Source: Bacillota bacterium (GTDB lineage Bacteria > Bacillota > Clostridia > Christensenellales > Aristaeellaceae). Taken from it: a stretch of 6,226 bases of DNA. The stretch lies in the NCBI GenBank assembly GCA_023460055.1, contig JAEWRJ010000146.1:1-6226 (forward strand). The letters are read 5' to 3'. Of this stretch, positions 1-5,165 are shown piece by piece. Under the pieces are notes generated by a model, which saw nothing but the letters and a program-made list of their open reading frames with translations, was not told the origin of the DNA and ran no database searches. Position 1 is the stretch's first letter, and every line of letters begins with the position of its first letter. Both the position numbers and the translations under genes were made by a program.

Positions 1-198
1 GCCCTGCACCATCACGCGGTTGTCGGGGTCCCGACCGGATTCGGGCTGGGGCAGCACGTTTTGCAGCGGGACGCCTTCTTCCCGCGCCAGCTGCTGGAAA
101 TACTGTTCGACCTTCGCCTCTTCTTCACCGGGCAGGCTGTCCGTGATCTCCTGATGCAGCACGCTTTCCATATCAGGCTTCATTATTTCTTCGCTCAT
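1..198 (-). CDS. Unrecognised protein, N-terminal 66 residues (3' end beyond the window)
   Basis: Third gene of the leftward operon, truncated by the window edge. The reading frame is open from the ATG at 198 to base 1. The start is supported by a GGGAGG ribosome binding site at 205-210, six bases upstream, and by its position 27 bases after the cyclodeaminase stop. The visible residues begin MSEEIMKPDMESVLHQEITD and are strongly acidic and hydrophilic, with several Glu-rich stretches and a Pro/Gln patch near residues 50-53. No signal peptide, membrane segment or family motif is visible in this part. The tight spacing suggests co-expression with the folate/formimino enzymes, so a histidine- or purine-degradation or one-carbon role is a reasonable guess, but nothing in these 66 residues shows it. 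I am confident it is a gene; its function is unknown. Confidence 0.72.
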   Translation of the reverse strand, partial: MSEEIMKPDMESVLHQEITDSLPGEEEAKVEQYFQQLAREEGVPLQNVLPQPESGRDPDNRVMVQG

Positions 199-204
199 GC
201 GGAT

Positions 205-210
205 CCTCCC
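205..210 (-). promoter_or_regulatory. Ribosome binding site of the truncated third gene
   Basis: Minus-strand GGGAGG, six bases before the ATG at 198. It fixes the start of a gene of which only the first 66 codons are visible. Confidence 0.7.
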
Positions 211-225
211 GGCCTGCTCGGCCTG

Positions 226-861
226 TCAGGCTTGCACCGCGCCCTTTACCCAGTCCGCCACTTCGGCGGCCATGGGCAGCCCTTCAGCAAGCAATGCCTC
301 GCCCTTTTCCCTGTACTCCCTGACAAAGGCCTCATCCTCGATGCCGCCCAGGTTGATGAGCACATTGCTCCAGCCGCCTTCCAGCGCGGCGCGCAGGCTG
401 AGCGCCGCCACGCCCAGATCGCTGGCGGCGTTGACATTGCACTTGCCGGCTATGGCCCGGGCCAGCTTCAGCCCCGCCACGCTGAGTTTCATCATCTCAT
501 AGGGGCTGAGCGTACTGGCTTTCAGTGCCTGCTGCATGGCGGCCTTGCGCGCCCGCTTCTCTTCCTCGCTGTCCTTTGGCATGGAAAACACGGCCACCAC
601 ACCCTGATAGGCCTCGCTGTCCCGGTCGAGCGCCTCCAGCAGGCCACTCTTGACAGCATTCGCCGCAATGATCGTTTCACGGGCCAGCCCGTCATGCTCC
701 GCGTACTTCTGGCGGCCGGCGGTCAGGCCGCAGACCATGGCGACCAGCGCCGCGCCCTGCGCCCCCGTCATGGCGGCGGCAGAGCCGCCGCCCGGCGTCG
801 GCTCCCCTGACGCCAGTAGATCCACAAACTCCCTCAGGCTCTTATCGATCAGTTTACTCAT
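226..861 (-). CDS. fchA: Formimidoyltetrahydrofolate cyclodeaminase (cyclodeaminase/cyclohydrolase family)
   Basis: This 211-residue cytosolic enzyme is predicted to convert 5-formimino-THF to 5,10-methenyl-THF with release of ammonia, the step after formimino transfer. The family signature is clear: the PTPGGGSAAA glycine-rich loop at residues 21-30, the DSEAY segment at 81-85, the CNVNAASDLG segment at 141-150, and an Asn-rich stretch at 166-170 (NVLIN). The rest reads as amphipathic helices, as expected for this all-helical, dimer-forming fold, and the length is typical of the stand-alone enzyme. The ATG at 861 overlaps the end of the formiminotransferase gene by 8 bases (ATGAGTAA) and has a GGAGG site at 870-874. 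The overlap suggests translational coupling and matched amounts of both enzymes, which in animals are fused as one FTCD protein. Some family members are annotated as methenyl-THF cyclohydrolases, so the exact substrate is inferred from the neighbour. Confidence 0.93.
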   Translation of the reverse strand: MSKLIDKSLREFVDLLASGEPTPGGGSAAAMTGAQGAALVAMVCGLTAGRQKYAEHDGLARETIIAANAVKSGLLEALDRDSEAYQGVVAVFSMPKDSEEEKRARKAAMQQALKASTLSPYEMMKLSVAGLKLARAIAGKCNVNAASDLGVAALSLRAALEGGWSNVLINLGGIEDEAFVREYREKGEALLAEGLPMAAEVADWVKGAVQA

Positions 862-1774
862 GATTCTTTCCTCCGTTTCCGATCAGGTGATACTCCAGCA
901 CCTGCCGGCGTCCGTCAAAGCCTTCAAGCTGCAAGTAGTAGGCCGCCGAATCGATCAGGGCCTTGGCCGGGGTCAGCCCCACCAGCTCCGTGCCCATCAC
1001 GCGAGCGCCCCAACGCGCGGCCTCCATGCGGATCACCTCCACCGCCCGGTAAAGCGGCGCCGCTTCATAGTCCACCACATTCATGCTCACCTGCGCGCGC
1101 CCGCCGGGCACAGGCAGCAGCCCCAGGGCCTTGATGCCCCGGAAACCGCCGGAGGAGGCGCGGACGACCTTAGCGATCTCCTTGGCCACCTCCACATTAT
1201 CCGTATCCAGGTTGACGTTGAAGGCCACCAGGGGCTTTCTGGCGCCAACGGCCACCACCCCCGCTGTCGGGTGGATCTCCCGCCCGCCAAAGTCCGGCGC
1301 CCATTCGGCCAGCTTCAGCTTGGCGGGCATGCCCTCAAACTGGCCCCTGCGCACATCCGCCAGGTTGACCCGATGGGCCGCCGACGCGGATTCTTCATAC
1401 AGAAAAACAGGGATGTGCGCCTCTTCCCATACCCGCCGCGCTGCGCGGCGCGACAGCTCAACGCAGTCTTCCATCGTCACATCCATGACCGGCACAAAGG
1501 GGATCACATCCACAGCGCCCATACGCGGATGCTCGCCGCTGTGGCGGCGCAGGTCGATCATCCCGGCGGCAGCCTTGGCCAAGGCGACCGCGGCTTCTTC
1601 CATCCCCTCCGGGCTGCCCACCAGGGTCAGCACGCTGCGGTTATGCCCCTCGTCCGCCTGCACGTCAAGCAGGGTAACGCCCGGTACCTTCTGCGCCTCC
1701 TCCGCCAGCGCGTCGATTACCGCCCTGTCGCGCCCCTCACTGAAATTGGGAATGCACTCCACAAGCCTTGGCAT
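854..1774 (-). CDS. ftcD: Glutamate formimidoyltransferase (formiminotransferase domain protein)
   Basis: This 306-residue cytosolic enzyme is predicted to transfer the formimino group from N-formimino-L-glutamate, the end of one histidine-degradation route, to tetrahydrofolate, giving glutamate and 5-formimino-THF. It covers the whole formiminotransferase domain (N- and C-subdomains) and lacks the fused cyclodeaminase found in animals; that activity is the next gene. Visible motifs are LVECIPNFSEGRD near the N-terminus, DEGHNRSV at 41-48, and GEHPRMGAVDV at 80-90. In the last, His82 lies at the position of the catalytic histidine known from the mammalian enzyme. Also visible are AFNVNLDT at 184-191 and the C-terminal LVGLTPAKAL segment. 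The frame is open to an ATG at 1858, but the start at 1774 is preferred: it begins with the family's conserved N-terminus and has a strong GGGGAGGA site six bases upstream, whereas the extra 28 residues match nothing. Glycine formimidoyltransferase of purine fermentation is a related alternative. Confidence 0.94.
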   Translation of the reverse strand: MPRLVECIPNFSEGRDRAVIDALAEEAQKVPGVTLLDVQADEGHNRSVLTLVGSPEGMEEAAVALAKAAAGMIDLRRHSGEHPRMGAVDVIPFVPVMDVTMEDCVELSRRAARRVWEEAHIPVFLYEESASAAHRVNLADVRRGQFEGMPAKLKLAEWAPDFGGREIHPTAGVVAVGARKPLVAFNVNLDTDNVEVAKEIAKVVRASSGGFRGIKALGLLPVPGGRAQVSMNVVDYEAAPLYRAVEVIRMEAARWGARVMGTELVGLTPAKALIDSAAYYLQLEGFDGRRQVLEYHLIGNGGKNHE

Positions 1775-1780
1775 CTCTTT

Positions 1781-1788
1781 TCCTCCCC
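1781..1788 (-). promoter_or_regulatory. Ribosome binding site that fixes the ftcD start
   Basis: Minus-strand GGGGAGGA, six bases before the ATG at 1774. It is the only strong Shine-Dalgarno sequence near the possible starts and supports the shorter 306-residue protein over the 334-residue extension that would begin at 1858. Confidence 0.75.
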
Positions 1789-1841
1789 GATCCATACCGT
1801 CCGCGCGGTTTATAGATGAAATCCCGTGAATATCTGAACAT

Positions 1842-1850
1842 ATTGTAGCA
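1842..1850 (-). promoter_or_regulatory. Candidate extended -10 promoter for the ftcD-fchA operon
   Basis: The minus strand reads TGCTACAAT, an extended -10 (TGn plus TACAAT, one mismatch from TATAAT). The hexamer 17 bases upstream (TAGAAT, 1865-1870) is a poor -35, which fits an extended -10 promoter that depends less on that element. Transcription would start near 1835 and give a leader of about 60 nt before ftcD. The site lies downstream of the terminator-like hairpin at 1892-1918, so this promoter would escape it. Confidence 0.42.
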
Positions 1851-1888
1851 TCCGGCACCCCTTTATTCTACCCCTTCGCGGGTACATG

Positions 1889-1918
1889 TAAAAGCCGCGG
1901 GGCAGCACGCCGCGGCTT
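1889..1918 (-). terminator. Terminator-like hairpin upstream of ftcD
   Basis: AAGCCGCGG (1892-1900) and CCGCGGCTT (1910-1918) form a perfect 9-bp, GC-rich stem with a 9-base loop. On the minus strand the stem runs into UUUU (1890-1893), a short tract partly within the stem base. On the plus strand no T run follows. It therefore fits a leftward intrinsic terminator, although the U tract is short. No coding gene lies immediately upstream on that strand, so it would end a small RNA or act as an attenuator before ftcD. Confidence 0.45.
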
Positions 1919-2028
1919 CAAGGTGTTCCCTTGCATTTTGAACAAATAAAGCCCCCAGGCAGGGCACCCGGAAGCTTTAAAGGGGTACGCTGCTAAGGAA
2001 GAGTGCCATCCTGATCCTTTGGCAGCCA
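1889..2028 (-). ncRNA. Candidate structured small RNA or attenuated leader, family unknown
   Basis: Four inverted repeats lie end to end: 2016-2031, 1947-1979, 1919-1933 and 1892-1918. The 1947-1979 hairpin has a 6-bp TAAAGC/GCTTTA stem around an inner stem (1955-1959 with 1967-1971). Read as minus-strand RNA that inner stem contains a G-U pair; read as plus-strand RNA the same position is an A-C mismatch. This favours leftward transcription. A perfect TATAAT on the minus strand at 2034-2039 would start a transcript near 2027, and the last hairpin followed by four U residues would end it near 1889, giving about 140 nt. I recognise no Rfam family. It could instead be a long ftcD leader with conditional termination, or unexpressed sequence. 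The -10 lacks a well-spaced -35 (the nearest, TTGCAA at 2060-2065, gives a 20-base spacer). Confidence 0.35.
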
Positions 2029-2033
2029 AGGTC

Positions 2034-2039
2034 ATTATA
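2034..2039 (-). promoter_or_regulatory. Candidate -10 element for a leftward small transcript
   Basis: A consensus TATAAT lies on the minus strand 6-7 bases before the first inverted repeat of the structured region. No good -35 is seen at 16-18 bases; TTGCAA at 2060-2065 is 20 bases away. The perfect hexamer could arise by chance in this AT-rich region. Confidence 0.28.
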
Positions 2040-2072
2040 GATAGGAACAGCCCGGAAGGTTGCAAATAATGA

Positions 2073-2090
2073 GCTAAATTTTGCTAAATT
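2073..2090. repeat. Tandem direct repeat GCTAAATT x2, possible operator
   Basis: Two identical 8-mers, at 2073-2080 and 2083-2090, are spaced by exactly 10 bases, one helical turn. They lie 27 bp upstream of the -35 of the STAND gene promoter. Helically phased direct repeats at such a place suit an activator or regulator binding on one DNA face. The sequence is AT-rich and short, so chance remains possible. Confidence 0.35.
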
Positions 2091-2116
2091 ATGACAATCC
2101 AAGGGTAGACTTGCAG

Positions 2117-2146
2117 TTGACAAACCTCCGCTCGCAGTCATAATAT
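2117..2146 (+). promoter_or_regulatory. Sigma-A-type promoter of the STAND NTPase gene
   Basis: A consensus -35 TTGACA at 2117-2122 is followed by overlapping -10 candidates, CATAAT at 2139-2144 (16-base spacer) and TAATAT at 2141-2146 (18-base spacer). Transcription would begin near 2151-2153, giving a leader of about 30 bases before the GTG start. No terminator separates it from the two rightward genes, so it probably drives both. Confidence 0.6.
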
Positions 2147-2169
2147 TAAGCATAATAAAAAACTTACTC

Positions 2170-2175
2170 GGGGGG
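2170..2175 (+). promoter_or_regulatory. Unusual all-G ribosome binding site before a GTG start
   Basis: GGGGGG lies five bases before the GTG at 2181. It can pair with the anti-Shine-Dalgarno sequence only by using a G-U pair where the consensus has A. Combined with the GTG start it predicts modest translation, in contrast to the consensus GGAGG sites of the leftward operon. Confidence 0.45.
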
Positions 2176-2180
2176 TTCTT

Positions 2181-5132
2181 GTGAAAGGTGAAAGCGACGC
2201 GTATATTTTATCCCTGAAAAACCTTTATCAGCTGCTGACAAAGGATGATTATCCGAGTCCCTCCAGGGCGGTGATCAGGAAATCGATGAGAAAGGGCGTC
2301 ACCCTGCTGGGCTTCTGGCGGGGCATCTTATCGGGTGATCTGGCGATCACCCCGGTGGGAAAACGCCTCTGGGCAGAGGATGACGAGCGCCCCCGCTATT
2401 TGAGCGACATCCTCAACCGCACGCGGCCCTATGACTTTTATCCGGACTATTTCAAGGCAGCCGCCGCCGCTGTCAACCCGGCCATGCTCCTGAATATCAC
2501 CGACCGCATGGCGCGCTTTCTGCTTTCGTCAGAGTACAGCTCCGCACTGCTTCACTCCCGGCTTCTCGTCTTCAGCAAGCTCATCCGTCATCATGACGGC
2601 GATGTCACCCCAGCCATTCAAAGTTTCCTCACCAACCTGCTGTGGCAAAAGCCTGAGTATGAGGGGGAACCGGATAAGCTGGTATTCTTTGACGCTTATT
2701 GCCTGTCCGTCCTTTCTCTGCACGCCTTCTTCGGATCGCAGATGAACAACGAAGGTCTGACAAGCCTGAGGACAGACTCCGCCTTCCAGCTCCCCGCGCT
2801 TTTTTCGGTGTACCAGAAAAGAAACCGCGGCACCGGCTTTCCCCAGCCTGTCTGCCTGACCGGCAGGATGTGCGAGCTTTGCCGGGAACCGCTGGAGGAC
2901 GGGCTTTTCTTCGGCCGTCAGGAAGAAATGAACAGGCTGAAAAGCCAGATCATCCGCGGCGGCAAAATGATCATTTCCGGCATAGGCGGGATCGGGAAAA
3001 CCGAGCTGCTACGCCAGGTCCTCAAAGATATTTTGTCTGAAGGCATCTTTTCCCGGGTCGCTTACGTGCAGTATCAGGATAACCTGCACGAAAGCTTTAT
3101 CCGCTCCTTTACGGATCCGCATGGCCAATCCAAGCTGATGAAGTACCAGGAGTGCGCCGACCAGCTGAACACGCCGGCAGGCGGGCGTACGCTGCTGCTG
3201 GTTGACGGCATGAATACGCCCAGGTCTGAGGATGAGACGCTCGCCGATCTGTCGGCTCTTAACTGTGATATTGTCATGACCTCCCGCCTGACAGGCTTGA
3301 TGGATTTCAGGGTCATCTCCCTCACAGCGCCGGACTATCCGGCGGCTTTGAGCATCTTTACAGCCCATTACGGACAGGAAGCGGAAGGATCCGCAGCCCT
3401 TGAGCTGGATGCCATCATCAACATGAAACTCAACCGGCATCCTTTGATGTGCGCCATCATCGGCAAAATGGCCCGGGCAAAGCACATCACCATTCCGGAC
3501 CTGCATGAAGCCCTGGAACTGAAGGGCCTGCAGGGCAGCTATACGCGGGAGGCGGAGCTTGTCCGGGTTGAAGACATATTGAAATCCCTGTTTGGCCTCA
3601 GCCGGCTGGACGCTCAAAAGCAGCGCCTGCTCCGCCTGTTCTCCCTCCTGCCTTCGCGCCTATACTCTTTTCAGTCCTGCCGCGAGCTGCTGAGGGACAT
3701 CTCACGGGACCCGGACACCTTATCCAATGAGCTGGAATCCCTTTGCTATTCCGGATGGCTTCAGTCTTCCGCCTCCTCTTACTCGATGCACCCCGTCATC
3801 GCGGAAGCGATCCTGAAAAACAAACCCTCCGTCGAAGAATTTCCGGGCCTTCTGGCTCTGCTGTCAGCAAAGATCGACATGAATAAGCTCAGGGAGTGGG
3901 ACTATGTGCATATCGCGCACTTTGTTTTAAGAAACAGCGCGGATCACAGCCCGCGATCCTTGCGCGTTCTGATGGATACCGCCTACATGCTGGTTGAGCG
4001 CTCGATCACGGGCGCGGCCGGGCAGCTGGCGGGTATCGGTATGCGGGTGGCGGAAAATTCCGGTTCCCCGGCCTTCCTGTTTGACTGCCACACGCTTTAT
4101 CTAAACCTCCTGCGCAACGCGGGGACCTTTGAAAACGCCCAGCACCATGTAAAGGAGGTGCTTCGGCTTTTCCCGGATGCCCGGGACTGCCCCAACCGGG
4201 CAGCGGCCGCAGGTCTGGCCCTCTATTTCGCCTGGTCCCTGGCGATGAACGAGCAAAAAGACGCGCTGTACGCCATTTTAGCCGAAGGGCCTTGGGAGGA
4301 AAAAGACTATGTTGTGCAATGCGCGCACATGTCGATGATCCAGGAGTTTACAACAGACTATCCCCAGGGCATCGCCTGGGCGGATCAGGGGCTGCGCTAT
4401 GTATCACTGCACGGATCCCCCAACAGCCTGGACGCGGCGGCGCTTTACAAGTCAAAAGCCATGTTCTGCGCGCTATGCGGGAGGACAGGGGAGGCCGAGG
4501 ACAGCATAGCGAACTATAAACGCATCATCCGGGATTGGTATGACAGAGTCGATTTCATTGAGCTGGCTCAGATCAACCAGTATCTGGGCATCGCCTTCTA
4601 CCAGACCGGGGAATATGAAAAATCTCTGCCTTACTCATTTGATTCCCTGAACGCGTTTCGCAAAACCTATCCCGGCGATGCCGTGATCATCGAGCATACG
4701 CTCAACAACATCGGCAACACCTACTACCGGATGAAACGCTACCCCGAGGCGATCCGCTATAACAAGGAAGCCTTTGACATGCATCGCAGGCTTCATAAAG
4801 TCCCAAACCTCCAGCTGGCCGCGCTGATGAATAACCTGGGATGCGTCTTGCGCGACAGCGGCAAGGCGGAGGAAGCGCTTAAGCTATATGAGGAAGCCCT
4901 GGAGATCGCAAGCCCCCTGGCGGACAGGGATCATATCTGCATCGCCGAAATCAGCATGAACCTGGGGCTCTTGCACCTGCAGGGAGGCGATCCCCTCAGA
5001 GCAAAGCCATTTTTTGAAACTGCCATCCCCGTATTTGACAATAACTACGGGCCGGAGCATATGAAAACCAAGCTGGCAAAAAGCAAGCTGGAAAGCGTTT
5101 TAGCAGTACAAACCCGCGAAAGTAGTGTATGA
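2181..5132 (+). CDS. STAND (NB-ARC-type) NTPase with C-terminal TPR array and unrecognised N-terminal region
   Basis: A 983-residue, probably cytosolic protein with no signal peptide. Residues 1-240 are mostly helical, contain a CELC (CxxC) at 231-234, and match no domain I know. FFGRQEEM (243-250) marks the entry to the NTPase core, followed by Walker A GIGGIGKT (267-274), Walker B TLLLVDG (337-343, Asp342), TSR (367-369, sensor arginine), and RHPL (419-422) in place of the GxP motif. A winged-helix segment (about 475-545) ends in SMHPVI, an MHD-like motif at 536-538. Residues from about 600 to 965 are helical repeats; the last four TPRs have their key glycines at 803, 845, 887 and 929, an exact 42-residue period as in kinesin-light-chain-type TPRs. 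In known STAND proteins the repeats sense a ligand and nucleotide-driven oligomerisation activates the N-terminus; for this protein that is inference. The GTG start follows a GGGGGG site. No nuclease, protease, TIR or DNA-binding effector is recognisable, so defence, signalling or transcriptional control all remain possible. Confidence 0.9.
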   Translation: MKGESDAYILSLKNLYQLLTKDDYPSPSRAVIRKSMRKGVTLLGFWRGILSGDLAITPVGKRLWAEDDERPRYLSDILNRTRPYDFYPDYFKAAAAAVNPAMLLNITDRMARFLLSSEYSSALLHSRLLVFSKLIRHHDGDVTPAIQSFLTNLLWQKPEYEGEPDKLVFFDAYCLSVLSLHAFFGSQMNNEGLTSLRTDSAFQLPALFSVYQKRNRGTGFPQPVCLTGRMCELCREPLEDGLFFGRQEEMNRLKSQIIRGGKMIISGIGGIGKTELLRQVLKDILSEGIFSRVAYVQYQDNLHESFIRSFTDPHGQSKLMKYQECADQLNTPAGGRTLLLVDGMNTPRSEDETLADLSALNCDIVMTSRLTGLMDFRVISLTAPDYPAALSIFTAHYGQEAEGSAALELDAIINMKLNRHPLMCAIIGKMARAKHITIPDLHEALELKGLQGSYTREAELVRVEDILKSLFGLSRLDAQKQRLLRLFSLLPSRLYSFQSCRELLRDISRDPDTLSNELESLCYSGWLQSSASSYSMHPVIAEAILKNKPSVEEFPGLLALLSAKIDMNKLREWDYVHIAHFVLRNSADHSPRSLRVLMDTAYMLVERSITGAAGQLAGIGMRVAENSGSPAFLFDCHTLYLNLLRNAGTFENAQHHVKEVLRLFPDARDCPNRAAAAGLALYFAWSLAMNEQKDALYAILAEGPWEEKDYVVQCAHMSMIQEFTTDYPQGIAWADQGLRYVSLHGSPNSLDAAALYKSKAMFCALCGRTGEAEDSIANYKRIIRDWYDRVDFIELAQINQYLGIAFYQTGEYEKSLPYSFDSLNAFRKTYPGDAVIIEHTLNNIGNTYYRMKRYPEAIRYNKEAFDMHRRLHKVPNLQLAALMNNLGCVLRDSGKAEEALKLYEEALEIASPLADRDHICIAEISMNLGLLHLQGGDPLRAKPFFETAIPVFDNNYGPEHMKTKLAKSKLESVLAVQTRESSV

Positions 5133-5155
5133 TATGTGTACAAATCTGATCACGC

Positions 5156-5161
5156 GAGGTG
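5156..5161 (+). promoter_or_regulatory. Ribosome binding site that decides the DegV start
   Basis: GAGGTG lies four bases before the ATG at 5166. The longer open frame could begin at a GTG at 5136, but that codon has no Shine-Dalgarno sequence and the ten added residues match nothing in the family. The ATG is therefore preferred. Confidence 0.65.
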
Positions 5162-5165
5162 CTTT

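Larger units (their letters stand above)
1775..2180. other. Divergent intergenic region, 406 bases, without a supported protein gene
   Basis: This gap separates the leftward ftcD operon from the rightward STAND gene. It contains promoter candidates on both strands, four inverted repeats clustered at 1892-2031, a small hairpin at 1869-1884 (TACCC/GGGTA) and a tandem direct repeat at 2073-2090. The part right of about 2060 is distinctly AT-rich, as expected for a promoter region. The only sizeable open frame (minus strand, about 1868-2065) starts at a TTG without a ribosome binding site, runs through the hairpins and resembles no protein. Confidence 0.7.

Noticed and set aside
61..810. Long plus-strand open frame of 249 codons opposite fchA
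   Set aside because: It is antisense to a clearly conserved enzyme gene; its His/Arg/Ala-rich translation matches no family and reflects the GC-rich codon pattern of the other strand.
650..1829. Two long plus-strand open frames opposite ftcD
   Set aside because: Both are shadows of the formiminotransferase gene. They have no ribosome binding site, and their composition is rich in Arg, His, Pro and Ser with no motif.
1775..1858. Extension of ftcD by 28 residues to an ATG at 1858
   Set aside because: The added residues match nothing, the extension covers the candidate extended -10, and the strong GGGGAGGA site belongs to the ATG at 1774.
2011..2033. Plus-strand GGCAGCCAAGG resembling part of the conserved SRP RNA tip
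   Set aside because: The characteristic GGTCCGGAAGGAAGCAGCC context is missing and no SRP-type long hairpin forms around it.
1889..2040. Assignment of the structured region to 6S RNA, a T-box, or a THF, TPP or glycine riboswitch
   Set aside because: The CAAGGG and ACCTTGAA segments faintly recall 6S RNA, but I could not find the long closing stem. The T-box GGGTGGTACCGCG motif and the conserved cores of the riboswitches named are absent.
1868..2065. Small minus-strand open frame of 65 codons in the intergenic region
   Set aside because: It starts at a TTG without a ribosome binding site and runs through the inverted repeats; the base pattern is better explained by RNA structure than by coding.
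3009..3617. Minus-strand open frame of 202 codons inside the STAND gene
   Set aside because: It is antisense to the Walker A to winged-helix coding region, with no start signal and no recognisable protein.
5136..5165. DegV start at the upstream GTG
   Set aside because: It has no Shine-Dalgarno sequence, and the ATG at 5166 has GAGGTG at short spacing and gives the family's usual N-terminus.
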